Source: an uncultured Eubacterium sp. (GTDB lineage Bacteria; Bacillota; Clostridia; Lachnospirales; Lachnospiraceae). From it: DNA of 44,486 bases. The stretch lies in contig CAJTVR010000033.1 in the NCBI GenBank assembly GCA_910580075.1, forward strand, positions 1-44,486, written 5' to 3'. The notes under the pieces were generated by a model. It ran no database searches. It was not told the origin of the DNA and saw nothing but the letters and a program-made list of their open reading frames with translations. The translations under genes were made by a program, and so were the position numbers. Below are positions 26,078-33,463 of this stretch, piece by piece; position 1 is the stretch's first letter, and every line of letters begins with the position of its first letter.

Positions 26078-26197
26078 TTAAAAACCGGCTTCGCCATACA
26101 ACGCATAAATGGCTGCCCCTTCATTTGCGGCAGAATGGACGGAGACCATGAACCGCCAGCAGACGGCACCGGCTAAATACCGGTAATTGTCTGCCAT
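26078..26197 (-). CDS. Possible 39-residue ORF
   Basis: An open frame starting MADNYRYLAGAVCWRFMVSV and ending LYGEAGF lies 8 bases after the small gene at 26206-26334 and before the terminator. There is no good ribosome binding site. A GC-rich hairpin (GCAGAC/GTCTGC with inner ACCGG/CCGGT) covers its first codons. It may be non-coding leader or RNA rather than a protein. Confidence 0.25.
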   Translation of the reverse strand: MADNYRYLAGAVCWRFMVSVHSAANEGAAIYALYGEAGF

Positions 26198-26205
26198 TGA
26201 TTTCA

Positions 26206-26334
26206 TTACTTGTCAGAATTACTGCCCTGATATTCTTCCTTTTTCTTTTTATCCCTGCTCCACCATGTACCCTTCAGCGAGCAGCTTCCACCTAATAAAA
26301 TAAGTATTAAAAAAATAAGCAGTTCCCAAAACAT
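26206..26334 (-). CDS. Tiny membrane protein, 42 residues
   Basis: The ORF begins MFWELLIFLILILLGGSC, a single hydrophobic segment followed by a Trp-containing, strongly basic and polar tail (KGTWWSRDKKKKEEYQG). AGGAG lies a few bases upstream, with an alternative overlapping ATG in another frame that is immediately terminated. The GGSC at the end of the hydrophobic stretch is not a classical lipobox, so it is probably a membrane-anchored peptide. It stands as its own small transcription unit, with a terminator about 210 bases downstream and a MITE-like repeat immediately upstream. Confidence 0.5.
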   Translation of the reverse strand: MFWELLIFLILILLGGSCSLKGTWWSRDKKKKEEYQGSNSDK

Positions 26335-26363
26335 AACATAACTCTCCTTTCAACATGCAGGCT

Positions 26364-26537
26364 GGAACGTGTTTGAAAATGTTACCGTCTAATAAGTATA
26401 GTTTTGCAAGATTAGGGCTAAAACCATCCAGTTCTTTTAACTTTTGCACTAATAAACTCCAAAAAAGTGCTATTTTGCAAATCAGAAGTATACTTTTCAT
26501 CAAATTCCACTGATGCGCAGAATTTCAAACACGCTCC
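26364..26537. repeat. MITE-like segment with inverted ends
   Basis: The left end GGAACGTGTTTGAAAAT and right end TTTCAAACACGCTCC are inverse copies around a 174-bp AT-rich body. The body encodes broken open frames but no complete gene. No convincing target duplication is visible. The tips match the repeat at 96-114 and the hairpin at 15357-15422. Confidence 0.5.
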
Positions 26538-26709
26538 AAAGTTAGACTGTAAATCTTTATCTATATATGCAGTATAATACATTTTGTTTATAATGTCAAT
26601 TATTTTATACTTTATAAAACAAAAACAAATCAGATAGTTAAAAATCCATCTTACTTTACCAGTCATTTTCTATCCGCGTCCGGCACAATTTTTTATTTAT
26701 GCCAGTTTA

Positions 26710-26737
26710 TTGATTTCCCGCGATTTTTTGATATAAT
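26710..26737 (+). promoter_or_regulatory. Candidate promoter of the flagellin gene
   Basis: TTGATT (26710-26715) and TATAAT (26732-26737) are separated by 16 bp, about 65 bases before the flagellin start. No good sigma-28 (FliA/SigD) motif was recognised, which is unusual for a flagellin gene. Confidence 0.45.
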
Positions 26738-26801
26738 AAACACATAAAAAGAGAACTAAAAAATACGCCTACGTCAAATGCATCTAAAAGGAGTAAACGC
26801 A

Positions 26802-29081
26802 ATGATTATTCAGCATAATATGGCGAGCTTAGAAGCTTTTCGTCAGTCAAAGATTTCCACTGCCCGCAAAGCCAGATCATCCGAACGTCTCTCCAGCGGC
26901 TACCGCATTAATCGTGCGGCAGACGATGCAGCAGGGCTTTCTATCTCACAGAAAATGCGTGCACAGATTCGCGGCTTATCTCAGGCAAATGAGAATATAG
27001 AGGACGGCATCAATTTTGTCAAAGTCGGTGAAAGCGGAATGCAGCAGGTACACGAAATTCTCCAGCGGATTCGTGAGCTGTCTGTTCAGGCAGCAAATGA
27101 TACCAATACACAGGGAGACCGTTCTGCAATCCAGTTAGAAATTGACGCCCTCTCCGCAGAAATTAACAAAATCGCATATGACACTTCCTTCAACGGGCAT
27201 CATATGCTCTGTGCCGAAACTGCTGAAATAGCAGAAGGCGGCAGCAGCGGCGGGACGGGACCCGTGATAGACAGTATTGTCTCTGATGCACTTTCAGACC
27301 GCGCTACTTATGGAGGTTCTGCAACTGATTCTATGAGTAATGCCATTTGTAACCCGGATGGAACTATCGTTTTCTGCGGAAGCACGGAAAGCAGCGATAT
27401 GGATCTGGACGGCAGCGGTCCGGCAGCAGGAAAACAGAGCGGATGGGTTACCAAGGTCGGGACAGACGGTGAAATCCTCTGGACAACAGCCATAAATACG
27501 AACGGAAAAGAACACTTTTCTTCCATCACTGCTACAGCAGACGGCGGATATCTGGCGGCAGGAAACACTCTGGGGCATCCTTTTCTGACGAAGCTGGATG
27601 CAGACGGAAATATTGCATGGACGTATGAGTTCCAATGTGCCAGTTCAAGCAACAACATCAATAACGCACACCTTATGCAGGACGGCAGCGGACATGTCTT
27701 CCTCTCTGTACAGTCATATGACGGAGACGCGCTCAAGGACGGGAGAGGCAATCCTTTAGGCGGAGCGGCTCTGGGAGGCAGGGACGCGATCATGCTGGTA
27801 ATTGACCCTTCTGTCAACCCGAATGATGATTATGATGCTTTTGAAAAAAAGGCATACCGGATCGGCGGCAGCGGAAACGAGCAGCTCTCCCATCTCTATC
27901 CTACATCAGATGGCGGATATATCGCCGGAAATTATACACTCACGACGGATTTTGTGCAAAGCGGCAATGATGGCAGCATCACCAGGCCGCCGGCAGATAT
28001 CATTGGAAACGGCAGCCACAGTTCGTTTATAGCGAAATTTGATAAAGATGGAAATGTCGAAAAAATACTGCGGTACGGAGACGATCATGATCCGGGCCAG
28101 TATCACAACAGCGGAGAAAACATCAGCCGGATTATAGAAACCTCGTCAGGAGAATATCTCGTAGTCGGAACAGCGGGAATCACAGACACGGTCGGAGCCA
28201 CACCGCCCGCGACTGACGAGTCACGCGGTAAAAATATCTGGATCATGAAGCTGGACAAAAATCTGACCCCTATCTGGAGCAGATCATATGGAAGCAGCCA
28301 GGACGATTCCGGCTGCTGCGCTGTTGAAACAGAAAACGGCTTTGTGATTGCCGGAACAGCAGGCGCAATGGACGGAGACGTATCCCAAAAGCCTGGGTAT
28401 TCCGGAGATAATGCATGGGTATTTATGATTGACAAGAATTCTGGTGACATCATCTGGGATGAAGTGCATGGCGGAAGCGGAAGCGATAATTTCAGTTTTA
28501 TTTTTGAATGCGAAAACGGAGATATTCTGCTCGGCGGCAGCAGCAGCTCCATTGACGGAGACCTCACAGGCAAAAACAAAGGAAACCAGGACGCATGGTT
28601 TCTCAAACTGGATGGACAGACGGGCGGAAACGCACCTTCAGCCGGCAGTCCTGGCAGCACATATGAAACAGAGCTCATTGGCTCTATCTATCTGCATGTG
28701 GGTCCATATAGCTGGAACTATTTTCAAATTGATTATGCCGATATGCGCACTGCTGCCGTTTTCGGCAAAGACGCGGTTTTGGATGTGATGAGTTACAGCG
28801 CTTCACAGGATGTAATCTCCCTGTGCGATCAGGCTATCAGTTATGTATCTAAAGAGAGAAGCCGCTATGGCAGCTATCAGAATGCACTCGAGCATGTGTA
28901 TGCTGCCAATGCCCTTACAGGCGAGAACGTATCAGCATCTGAAAGCAGAATTTCAGATACTGACATGGCAGAGGAAATGGTAGAATTTTCATCCAGCCAG
29001 ATTCTTGAACAGGCAAATCTGTCTGTCATAGCCCAGGCAAATCAGGCAGCTCAGAATGTGATAAAGCTGTTACAGGGTTAG
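26802..29081 (+). CDS. Flagellin with a beta-propeller in place of the variable region
   Basis: The N-terminal 135 residues of this 759-residue protein are a standard flagellin D0/D1: MIIQHNMASLEAFRQ, then RLSSGYRINRAADDAAGLSIS, LSVQAANDTN and INKIAYDTSFNG. The last 120 return to flagellin (ADMRTA, SRISDTDMAEEMVEFS, QILEQANLSVIAQANQ, VIKLLQG). Between them (about 152-609) are seven degenerate units. Each has a GG-x-G or G-S-x-x-D start, a DGGY(I/L)-AGN/GT strand, an Asp-rich loop (DMDLDGSG, MDGDV, IDGDLTG) and a closing (A/V)W-(F/V)-x-K-(L/I)-D-x-x-G-x-I-x-W. This is the hallmark of propeller repeats in secreted proteins. The blade count suits a closed seven-blade propeller exposed on the filament surface. 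AAGGAG lies eight bases before the ATG. No other flagellar gene is nearby. Confidence 0.9.
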   Translation: MIIQHNMASLEAFRQSKISTARKARSSERLSSGYRINRAADDAAGLSISQKMRAQIRGLSQANENIEDGINFVKVGESGMQQVHEILQRIRELSVQAANDTNTQGDRSAIQLEIDALSAEINKIAYDTSFNGHHMLCAETAEIAEGGSSGGTGPVIDSIVSDALSDRATYGGSATDSMSNAICNPDGTIVFCGSTESSDMDLDGSGPAAGKQSGWVTKVGTDGEILWTTAINTNGKEHFSSITATADGGYLAAGNTLGHPFLTKLDADGNIAWTYEFQCASSSNNINNAHLMQDGSGHVFLSVQSYDGDALKDGRGNPLGGAALGGRDAIMLVIDPSVNPNDDYDAFEKKAYRIGGSGNEQLSHLYPTSDGGYIAGNYTLTTDFVQSGNDGSITRPPADIIGNGSHSSFIAKFDKDGNVEKILRYGDDHDPGQYHNSGENISRIIETSSGEYLVVGTAGITDTVGATPPATDESRGKNIWIMKLDKNLTPIWSRSYGSSQDDSGCCAVETENGFVIAGTAGAMDGDVSQKPGYSGDNAWVFMIDKNSGDIIWDEVHGGSGSDNFSFIFECENGDILLGGSSSSIDGDLTGKNKGNQDAWFLKLDGQTGGNAPSAGSPGSTYETELIGSIYLHVGPYSWNYFQIDYADMRTAAVFGKDAVLDVMSYSASQDVISLCDQAISYVSKERSRYGSYQNALEHVYAANALTGENVSASESRISDTDMAEEMVEFSSSQILEQANLSVIAQANQAAQNVIKLLQG

Positions 29082-29464
29082 CGTGCCAGGGATTTATGAA
29101 AATTTAACCCGGATTTATGAGGCATAGGGATATGCTGATAAAATCCGGGATGAATTCTTCTCAAAGCTGCGGAGTACAGATTACGGAGTCTTGCATAGCT
29201 TCCTTCGCTTTCTCCTGTCTTTTCTCTGCAGCCTGTTCCTACACTGCTTCCTTCATAAGTTTAATCAGTCTGTAAAAAATCTATAATACCTCCTCTTTTG
29301 AATAAAGTATATTACCGGAATCTAGCAGACAAAGATCCCGCTCTGTCCCCTGTCCGCCTGGCAGAAACTTTTTCCTAAGCACCTATGCAGCCAGATTTGA
29401 TCCTCTGCATTTCCAGTTCATTTACCTGCTAAACCCCGGCGCTCATGCACACCGAATGATACTC
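29082..29464. other. Intergenic stretch with one hairpin
   Basis: CCCGGATTT (29108-29116) and AAATCCGGG (29141-29149) can form a 9-bp stem 27 bases after the flagellin stop, but no U-run follows. The remainder has no credible ORF or RNA gene. Confidence 0.5.
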
Positions 29465-31237
29465 CTATTTTCTCTTCGTATCAATCCAGCCATACCTTCT
29501 CATTTCTTCCCGAAATGCACTCCTTCGTGGATACGCATTCTTATACGATGTCATAAGTCTCTGTTTTGCACCAGTCTCTCCCATAGATTCCTGCACTTCG
29601 CCTAAAGCAGCTATATACGCTGCACATTCCCCATAATAGTTTCTGCGGTTTGCATCCATGATTCCTGCTGTACGCTTTTCCATCAGTGCCGTAATTCTTT
29701 TTACTGCGCAGTTTTTAACATCCGGTTTCATTTGCACCATAGACTTCCATTTTAAAAACAACTGGCAAAACAGCTCCTTTTCTCCTGTTTCCTCAAGTCC
29801 GCAGCTACCTTTTCGATATGCTTCTATTGAAAATTTCATTGCACTTTTCGCGGTCTCTGCCATAGCAGTGATTCCCTTGCCATTCCACTGCCCCTCATAC
29901 AAATACAGCAGATACAATGCAATTCCCTGTTTCATAAAAGTTCCTGTCCAGCCTAATGCTTCCGATTTATTTAACCCTTCGTCCAATACGTCCGCAAACT
30001 GCCCGTCTAAAAATCTGAGGAGTAAAACAGTATTGCTATCCGGTGTGTTTACTTCCCTCTCAGAAGATGAATAACTTCTTTCATACATACTAAAAGAACC
30101 GCTGCTTTTATATACAGGTAATGTCATGAAGATTTTTTGAAGATCTTTCATTGTATTCCCGTTTTTGCAGCCGTTTAGCAGCACCCGGAGATAATTCAGG
30201 GCAGATGTATCAGATTCAAATGCTGCAAAATAGCATTTTTCCAGTAAAGGCTTTTCCCCATTTACGGCAATAACATACTCCGCCGTTTTCAATGCCGCTG
30301 TGCTGCGGATAATATATTTTTTCGGTATTGTCTTTATCGCTTTGAGCCCTATAGTTACCAGATCATCCGGCATTAAATGTTTCCCATGTTCCAATATATC
30401 CAGATATAATCCCGGATGTACGGCAGCATATTTTTCCGCATACTGAAGCTCCAGAGAAATATCATTTAACAGACCCGCAGCTTCTAAAATAAGGCGGTCC
30501 GCATCATGCCCTGTCTGACCGCCAAGATATGTAATCCAAAGCGGAAGAAATTCTTCAAAGGAAGGTAATTCTTCATCACCATGCTGCATAACTGCTTCTA
30601 ATGTGACTGCGTCCTTTTTGGCATTTGCAATAATTCCATATAATGCCTCCGGGCGTCCGGCAGGCGGTACTGCATGATATGCGCAGTAGAGTATATCAAG
30701 AATAAGCTGTTTCAGGTCGCAGTCTAAAAGACCATGGTACACCATATCGCCTAGCGAAAATTCTTCATCAACATACTCATTATCGCATAGAATTTCCATT
30801 GCCAGCATTTGATTTCCAGCTTCATAACCTTCTTTATATTTCTCTATGTCCATACAGATGTGCACAAATTCACAGGCTTCCTGGAGCATCTCTGAAATAC
30901 CGCTGTTGTCCTCATAATAAAATTCTTCATCACTGTCGCCATACCAGTCGTCATACTGTTCGTTTAATATTCCTGTAATAGTGATTTCCTGTGAATCAAT
31001 ACTCTTTAAATTCTCTCTGACACGGCTATATATTTCATTAAAATCAATATCTGTTTCCTTATTTTTGTCCAGTGACTTTCCTGCTTTATCCCCGGCAGAT
31101 TTCAGCATTTTCAGGAAATCTTCCCTGCGATGCTCCGGCAAGACCCTCCCGATCTCATGGATAAAAGCGGTGAGCTGCTCTGGTGAATATTCTGCCGTAA
31201 GGGCATCTGTCTGTTTTAAAAAATTTATCAGGTTCAT
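29465..31237 (-). CDS. Large helical protein of unknown function
   Basis: This 590-residue, mostly alpha-helical acidic protein resembles a TPR/SEL1-like solenoid in texture (repeated A/L-rich helix pairs such as LVTIGLKAIKTIPKKYI and LNYLRVLLNGCKNG). It carries an acidic, tyrosine-rich stretch near 90-110 (DDWYGDSDEEFYYED). No signal peptide, membrane helix or catalytic motif was seen. I do not recognise the family. It is on the same strand as the Septu-like genes but 259 bases beyond the HNH stop, with a small open stretch in between, so membership in that locus is uncertain. The start has GGAGGT upstream. Confidence 0.75.
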   Translation of the reverse strand: MNLINFLKQTDALTAEYSPEQLTAFIHEIGRVLPEHRREDFLKMLKSAGDKAGKSLDKNKETDIDFNEIYSRVRENLKSIDSQEITITGILNEQYDDWYGDSDEEFYYEDNSGISEMLQEACEFVHICMDIEKYKEGYEAGNQMLAMEILCDNEYVDEEFSLGDMVYHGLLDCDLKQLILDILYCAYHAVPPAGRPEALYGIIANAKKDAVTLEAVMQHGDEELPSFEEFLPLWITYLGGQTGHDADRLILEAAGLLNDISLELQYAEKYAAVHPGLYLDILEHGKHLMPDDLVTIGLKAIKTIPKKYIIRSTAALKTAEYVIAVNGEKPLLEKCYFAAFESDTSALNYLRVLLNGCKNGNTMKDLQKIFMTLPVYKSSGSFSMYERSYSSSEREVNTPDSNTVLLLRFLDGQFADVLDEGLNKSEALGWTGTFMKQGIALYLLYLYEGQWNGKGITAMAETAKSAMKFSIEAYRKGSCGLEETGEKELFCQLFLKWKSMVQMKPDVKNCAVKRITALMEKRTAGIMDANRRNYYGECAAYIAALGEVQESMGETGAKQRLMTSYKNAYPRRSAFREEMRRYGWIDTKRK

Positions 31238-31301
31238 GTCAGACCTCCATTTTTGAAAAGCTGTTTTGCGGTATTTTAAATTTTAGCATATCCCACAAAT
31301 T

Positions 31302-31391
31302 TTAACTCCGTTTTGGATTATTGCCGACTTCCTGAATTGTATTCGCAAGATGGCCTGTCTGCACCAGCCTGTGAAACGGAAGACCGCTCAT
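31302..31391 (-). CDS. Possible 29-residue ORF or gene remnant
   Basis: The open frame MSGLPFHRLVQTGHLANTIQ continues to a stop after GNNPKRS. AGGAGG is present but 15 bases upstream of the ATG, which is too far for efficient use. Composition looks protein-like, so it may be the tail of a lost gene between the HNH and helical-protein genes. No other gene was seen in 31238-31495. Confidence 0.25.
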   Translation of the reverse strand: MSGLPFHRLVQTGHLANTIQEVGNNPKRS

Positions 31392-31495
31392 AATCTTCTG
31401 TATTAGCCTCCTCTAAGAATTACATATAAACTGATTCCCCCTTCTTTGAAGTATTCCCTTCAGACTCCGACTTATCGCAGATGCTGCCGCTCCTG

Positions 31496-32157
31496 TCACA
31501 ATAAAACATATTTCTGTAATTCAGGATACACATTAGCATGCTCACGCACATAACATCTTTTAAACGCTGCAAATGCAGACTCTCTCCTGAGCAGACTTTC
31601 CATTGTCCGCTTAATTACTTTAGATTCAGGATGACTATGAAATTTTTCAAGCTGTTTATAAAAAATGTTCATCTCTCTTTGAAGCAGCTTTAATCTCTTG
31701 TCACTTCTATAAGTCCTCATTCCTGTATTCTTTAACGAAAACACCTCTGTTACCAGCAGCGCCGTTTTCTTTTGAATCTCATCGTCTGCATCCCGTATCG
31801 TAATAATGACATTATCACTCACCAAAGCAAACGACAAAACTTTTTCCGGATCCTCTTTGCAGCAATCAATAATTCCGTTATCATATTTACCATTATTTTT
31901 CACGCTATTACAATGACTGCATGACCAGAAAAGATTCTCCCAGTCAAATTTTCTTTCCAGATATGTTCCATTTTTGTGTGGCAGTAAATGTTCTACATTT
32001 GCATCCTGCAATTCTTTCATTTCACAGATATAGCACTTATTATTGAAATCCTTTATCAGTCTTTCAATCACATCAGGCTTATCATACTTTCCAGTTACTT
32101 TTTTTCTTCTTCCGCCAAAGACTCTGGTGCTGGAAACGAACGTTTTACTTTAACCAT
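31496..32157 (-). pseudogene. HNH endonuclease, PtuB-like, frameshifted in a poly-A run
   Basis: Together with the ATPase upstream this resembles a Septu (PtuA-PtuB) anti-phage pair, in which PtuB is the HNH nuclease. The reading frame opens at the ATG at 32157 (MVKVKRSFPAPESLAEEEKK) and stops at TAA right after an A7 run (32099-32105 region). One extra A would join it to KVTGKYDKPDVIERLIKDFN and the rest. The downstream frame carries the zinc pair CYIC, the HNH motif NVEHLLPH, WENLFWSCSHCNSVKNN with the second CxxC, and a helical C-terminus. The start ATG overlaps the ATPase stop (ATGGTTAA). A 191-residue protein could still start inside. Sequencing error, mutation, slippage or phase variation are all possible. 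Confidence 0.7.
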
Positions 32158-33292
32158 CTATATCCTCCCGATTCATAAATTCCACCTTCATCTTTTGGTA
32201 TTCTGTTGTTATTCCAATAGCAAGATAGTCTGGCACTTCATCGAGATAAAACTCCAATTCTGCAATTTCACTCATCTCATCATCTGATAAGTTTTCTTTG
32301 TGTACAAGGTCCTTATACCTGTCAAACTTTTCTCTTAAAGTTTCTGACAGCTTATCAACTTTAAAATACCCTTCCACAACGCCTTCATATGGTACATTAC
32401 CTAATCCATGTTCCACAAGCGTTTGATTTTCCAAATCATAAATCACTGTATTACTTATACTGCTCAGAACGAACGGAGAATGAGACGTTACAACAAACTG
32501 TATATTAGGGAAAAAGTTCGTCAAGAACGGCAAGATATTTCTCTGTAATTCCAAATGTAAATGTGTCTCAATCTCATCAATCAAAACAATTCCAGGAAGC
32601 TTAAAATCAAATGAACGCTTTGTCTGATGCTGCATACGCATCATGATATCCAGCACAATATCAAGCACAGCCTGGTAACCCCCTGATAAAGTATGGAAAT
32701 CAAAAGGCTCTTTCCCCTGCTGCAAAATATGAAATTCAAAGGTGTCTTCATCAAATTCTACCATAACAGTTTCATCATCAAAAATCTGTTTTAAAAGCTG
32801 GTCTAATTGAACAAACCATGCATGAATTTCATCTGCTTTCTCTGTCTTATTACCGGTTCTTGCCAGTGCCTCCGTCATTTTTAAATCCAATAAATATTTC
32901 ACAAACTCCGTGCGCGGAAATTCTGTCAATTCATAGCTGTCTTTTAACTGTACCTTCTCGACATGCCTGGGCTGTTCTGCCTGAAATACCCTGTCCGCCT
33001 TATAATATGCTAATATATAGTTATACTTCCACGCCAGTTCTGGAATACTGTCTATTTTATTATTAAGATTAATATCCAATTCCTTTTGATAATTTTTAAA
33101 AGAGTTCTCTCTGCTTCCTCCGATAATTATATCCAGATATCCTGCCAGTGTTTCGACTACGCTTGTTTTTCCGCTTCCATTCTTCCCTGTCAGGATTACA
33201 TGCCTGATCCTTTCTTCTGACAGCGGAATAAAAATATTCTTTAAATGCCTGATCTTTTTAATTGTCAGATTTGTTATAAAAATATGTTCCAT
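32150..33292 (-). CDS. AAA/ABC-type ATPase, PtuA-like
   Basis: This 380-residue ATPase has a RecF/OLD-type fold. Walker A is GKNGSGKT (36-43), the signature-like FHTLSGGYQ lies near 200, Walker B IVLIDEIETHLHLE near 234 and the switch region VVTSHSPFVLSS near 268. In Septu systems and retron-associated relatives such an ATPase partners an HNH nuclease and releases it on phage infection. Here the HNH gene overlaps its stop codon by 8 bases. It is shorter than many PtuA proteins and ends in an acidic helical tail (about 320-380). No reverse transcriptase or retron RNA was seen. The start has GGGAGAA four bases upstream. Confidence 0.85.
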   Translation of the reverse strand: MEHIFITNLTIKKIRHLKNIFIPLSEERIRHVILTGKNGSGKTSVVETLAGYLDIIIGGSRENSFKNYQKELDINLNNKIDSIPELAWKYNYILAYYKADRVFQAEQPRHVEKVQLKDSYELTEFPRTEFVKYLLDLKMTEALARTGNKTEKADEIHAWFVQLDQLLKQIFDDETVMVEFDEDTFEFHILQQGKEPFDFHTLSGGYQAVLDIVLDIMMRMQHQTKRSFDFKLPGIVLIDEIETHLHLELQRNILPFLTNFFPNIQFVVTSHSPFVLSSISNTVIYDLENQTLVEHGLGNVPYEGVVEGYFKVDKLSETLREKFDRYKDLVHKENLSDDEMSEIAELEFYLDEVPDYLAIGITTEYQKMKVEFMNREDIDG

Positions 33293-33463
33293 TTAATTCT
33301 CCCGCCTTATACCGCTGCTGCTTTGTTATTTAGCATCTTTTTTACCATAGTATTTTTAATTCAGAAGACACTTCTATGCCCCCTCTTTTTGTGGAAACAT
33401 TTCCATCATATCACCAATACCACAGATATGCAATGCCTTCAATTAGCTGACATGCCACTTATG

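Noticed and set aside
26085..26195. Structured stretch considered as a glycine or cyclic-di-GMP riboswitch
   Set aside because: A good hairpin is present, but the signature cores of those classes are absent, and it lies after rather than before a gene on its strand.
26249..26666. Two overlapping minus-strand frames with transposase-like texture (LAKLYLLDGNIFKHV)
   Set aside because: They shift frame inside the MITE-like segment and lack starts and known motifs. They are better treated as the body of the repeat.
27308..28678. Long antisense ORFs inside the flagellin gene
   Set aside because: They are shadows caused by biased codon use in the propeller repeats, with no ribosome binding sites or motifs.
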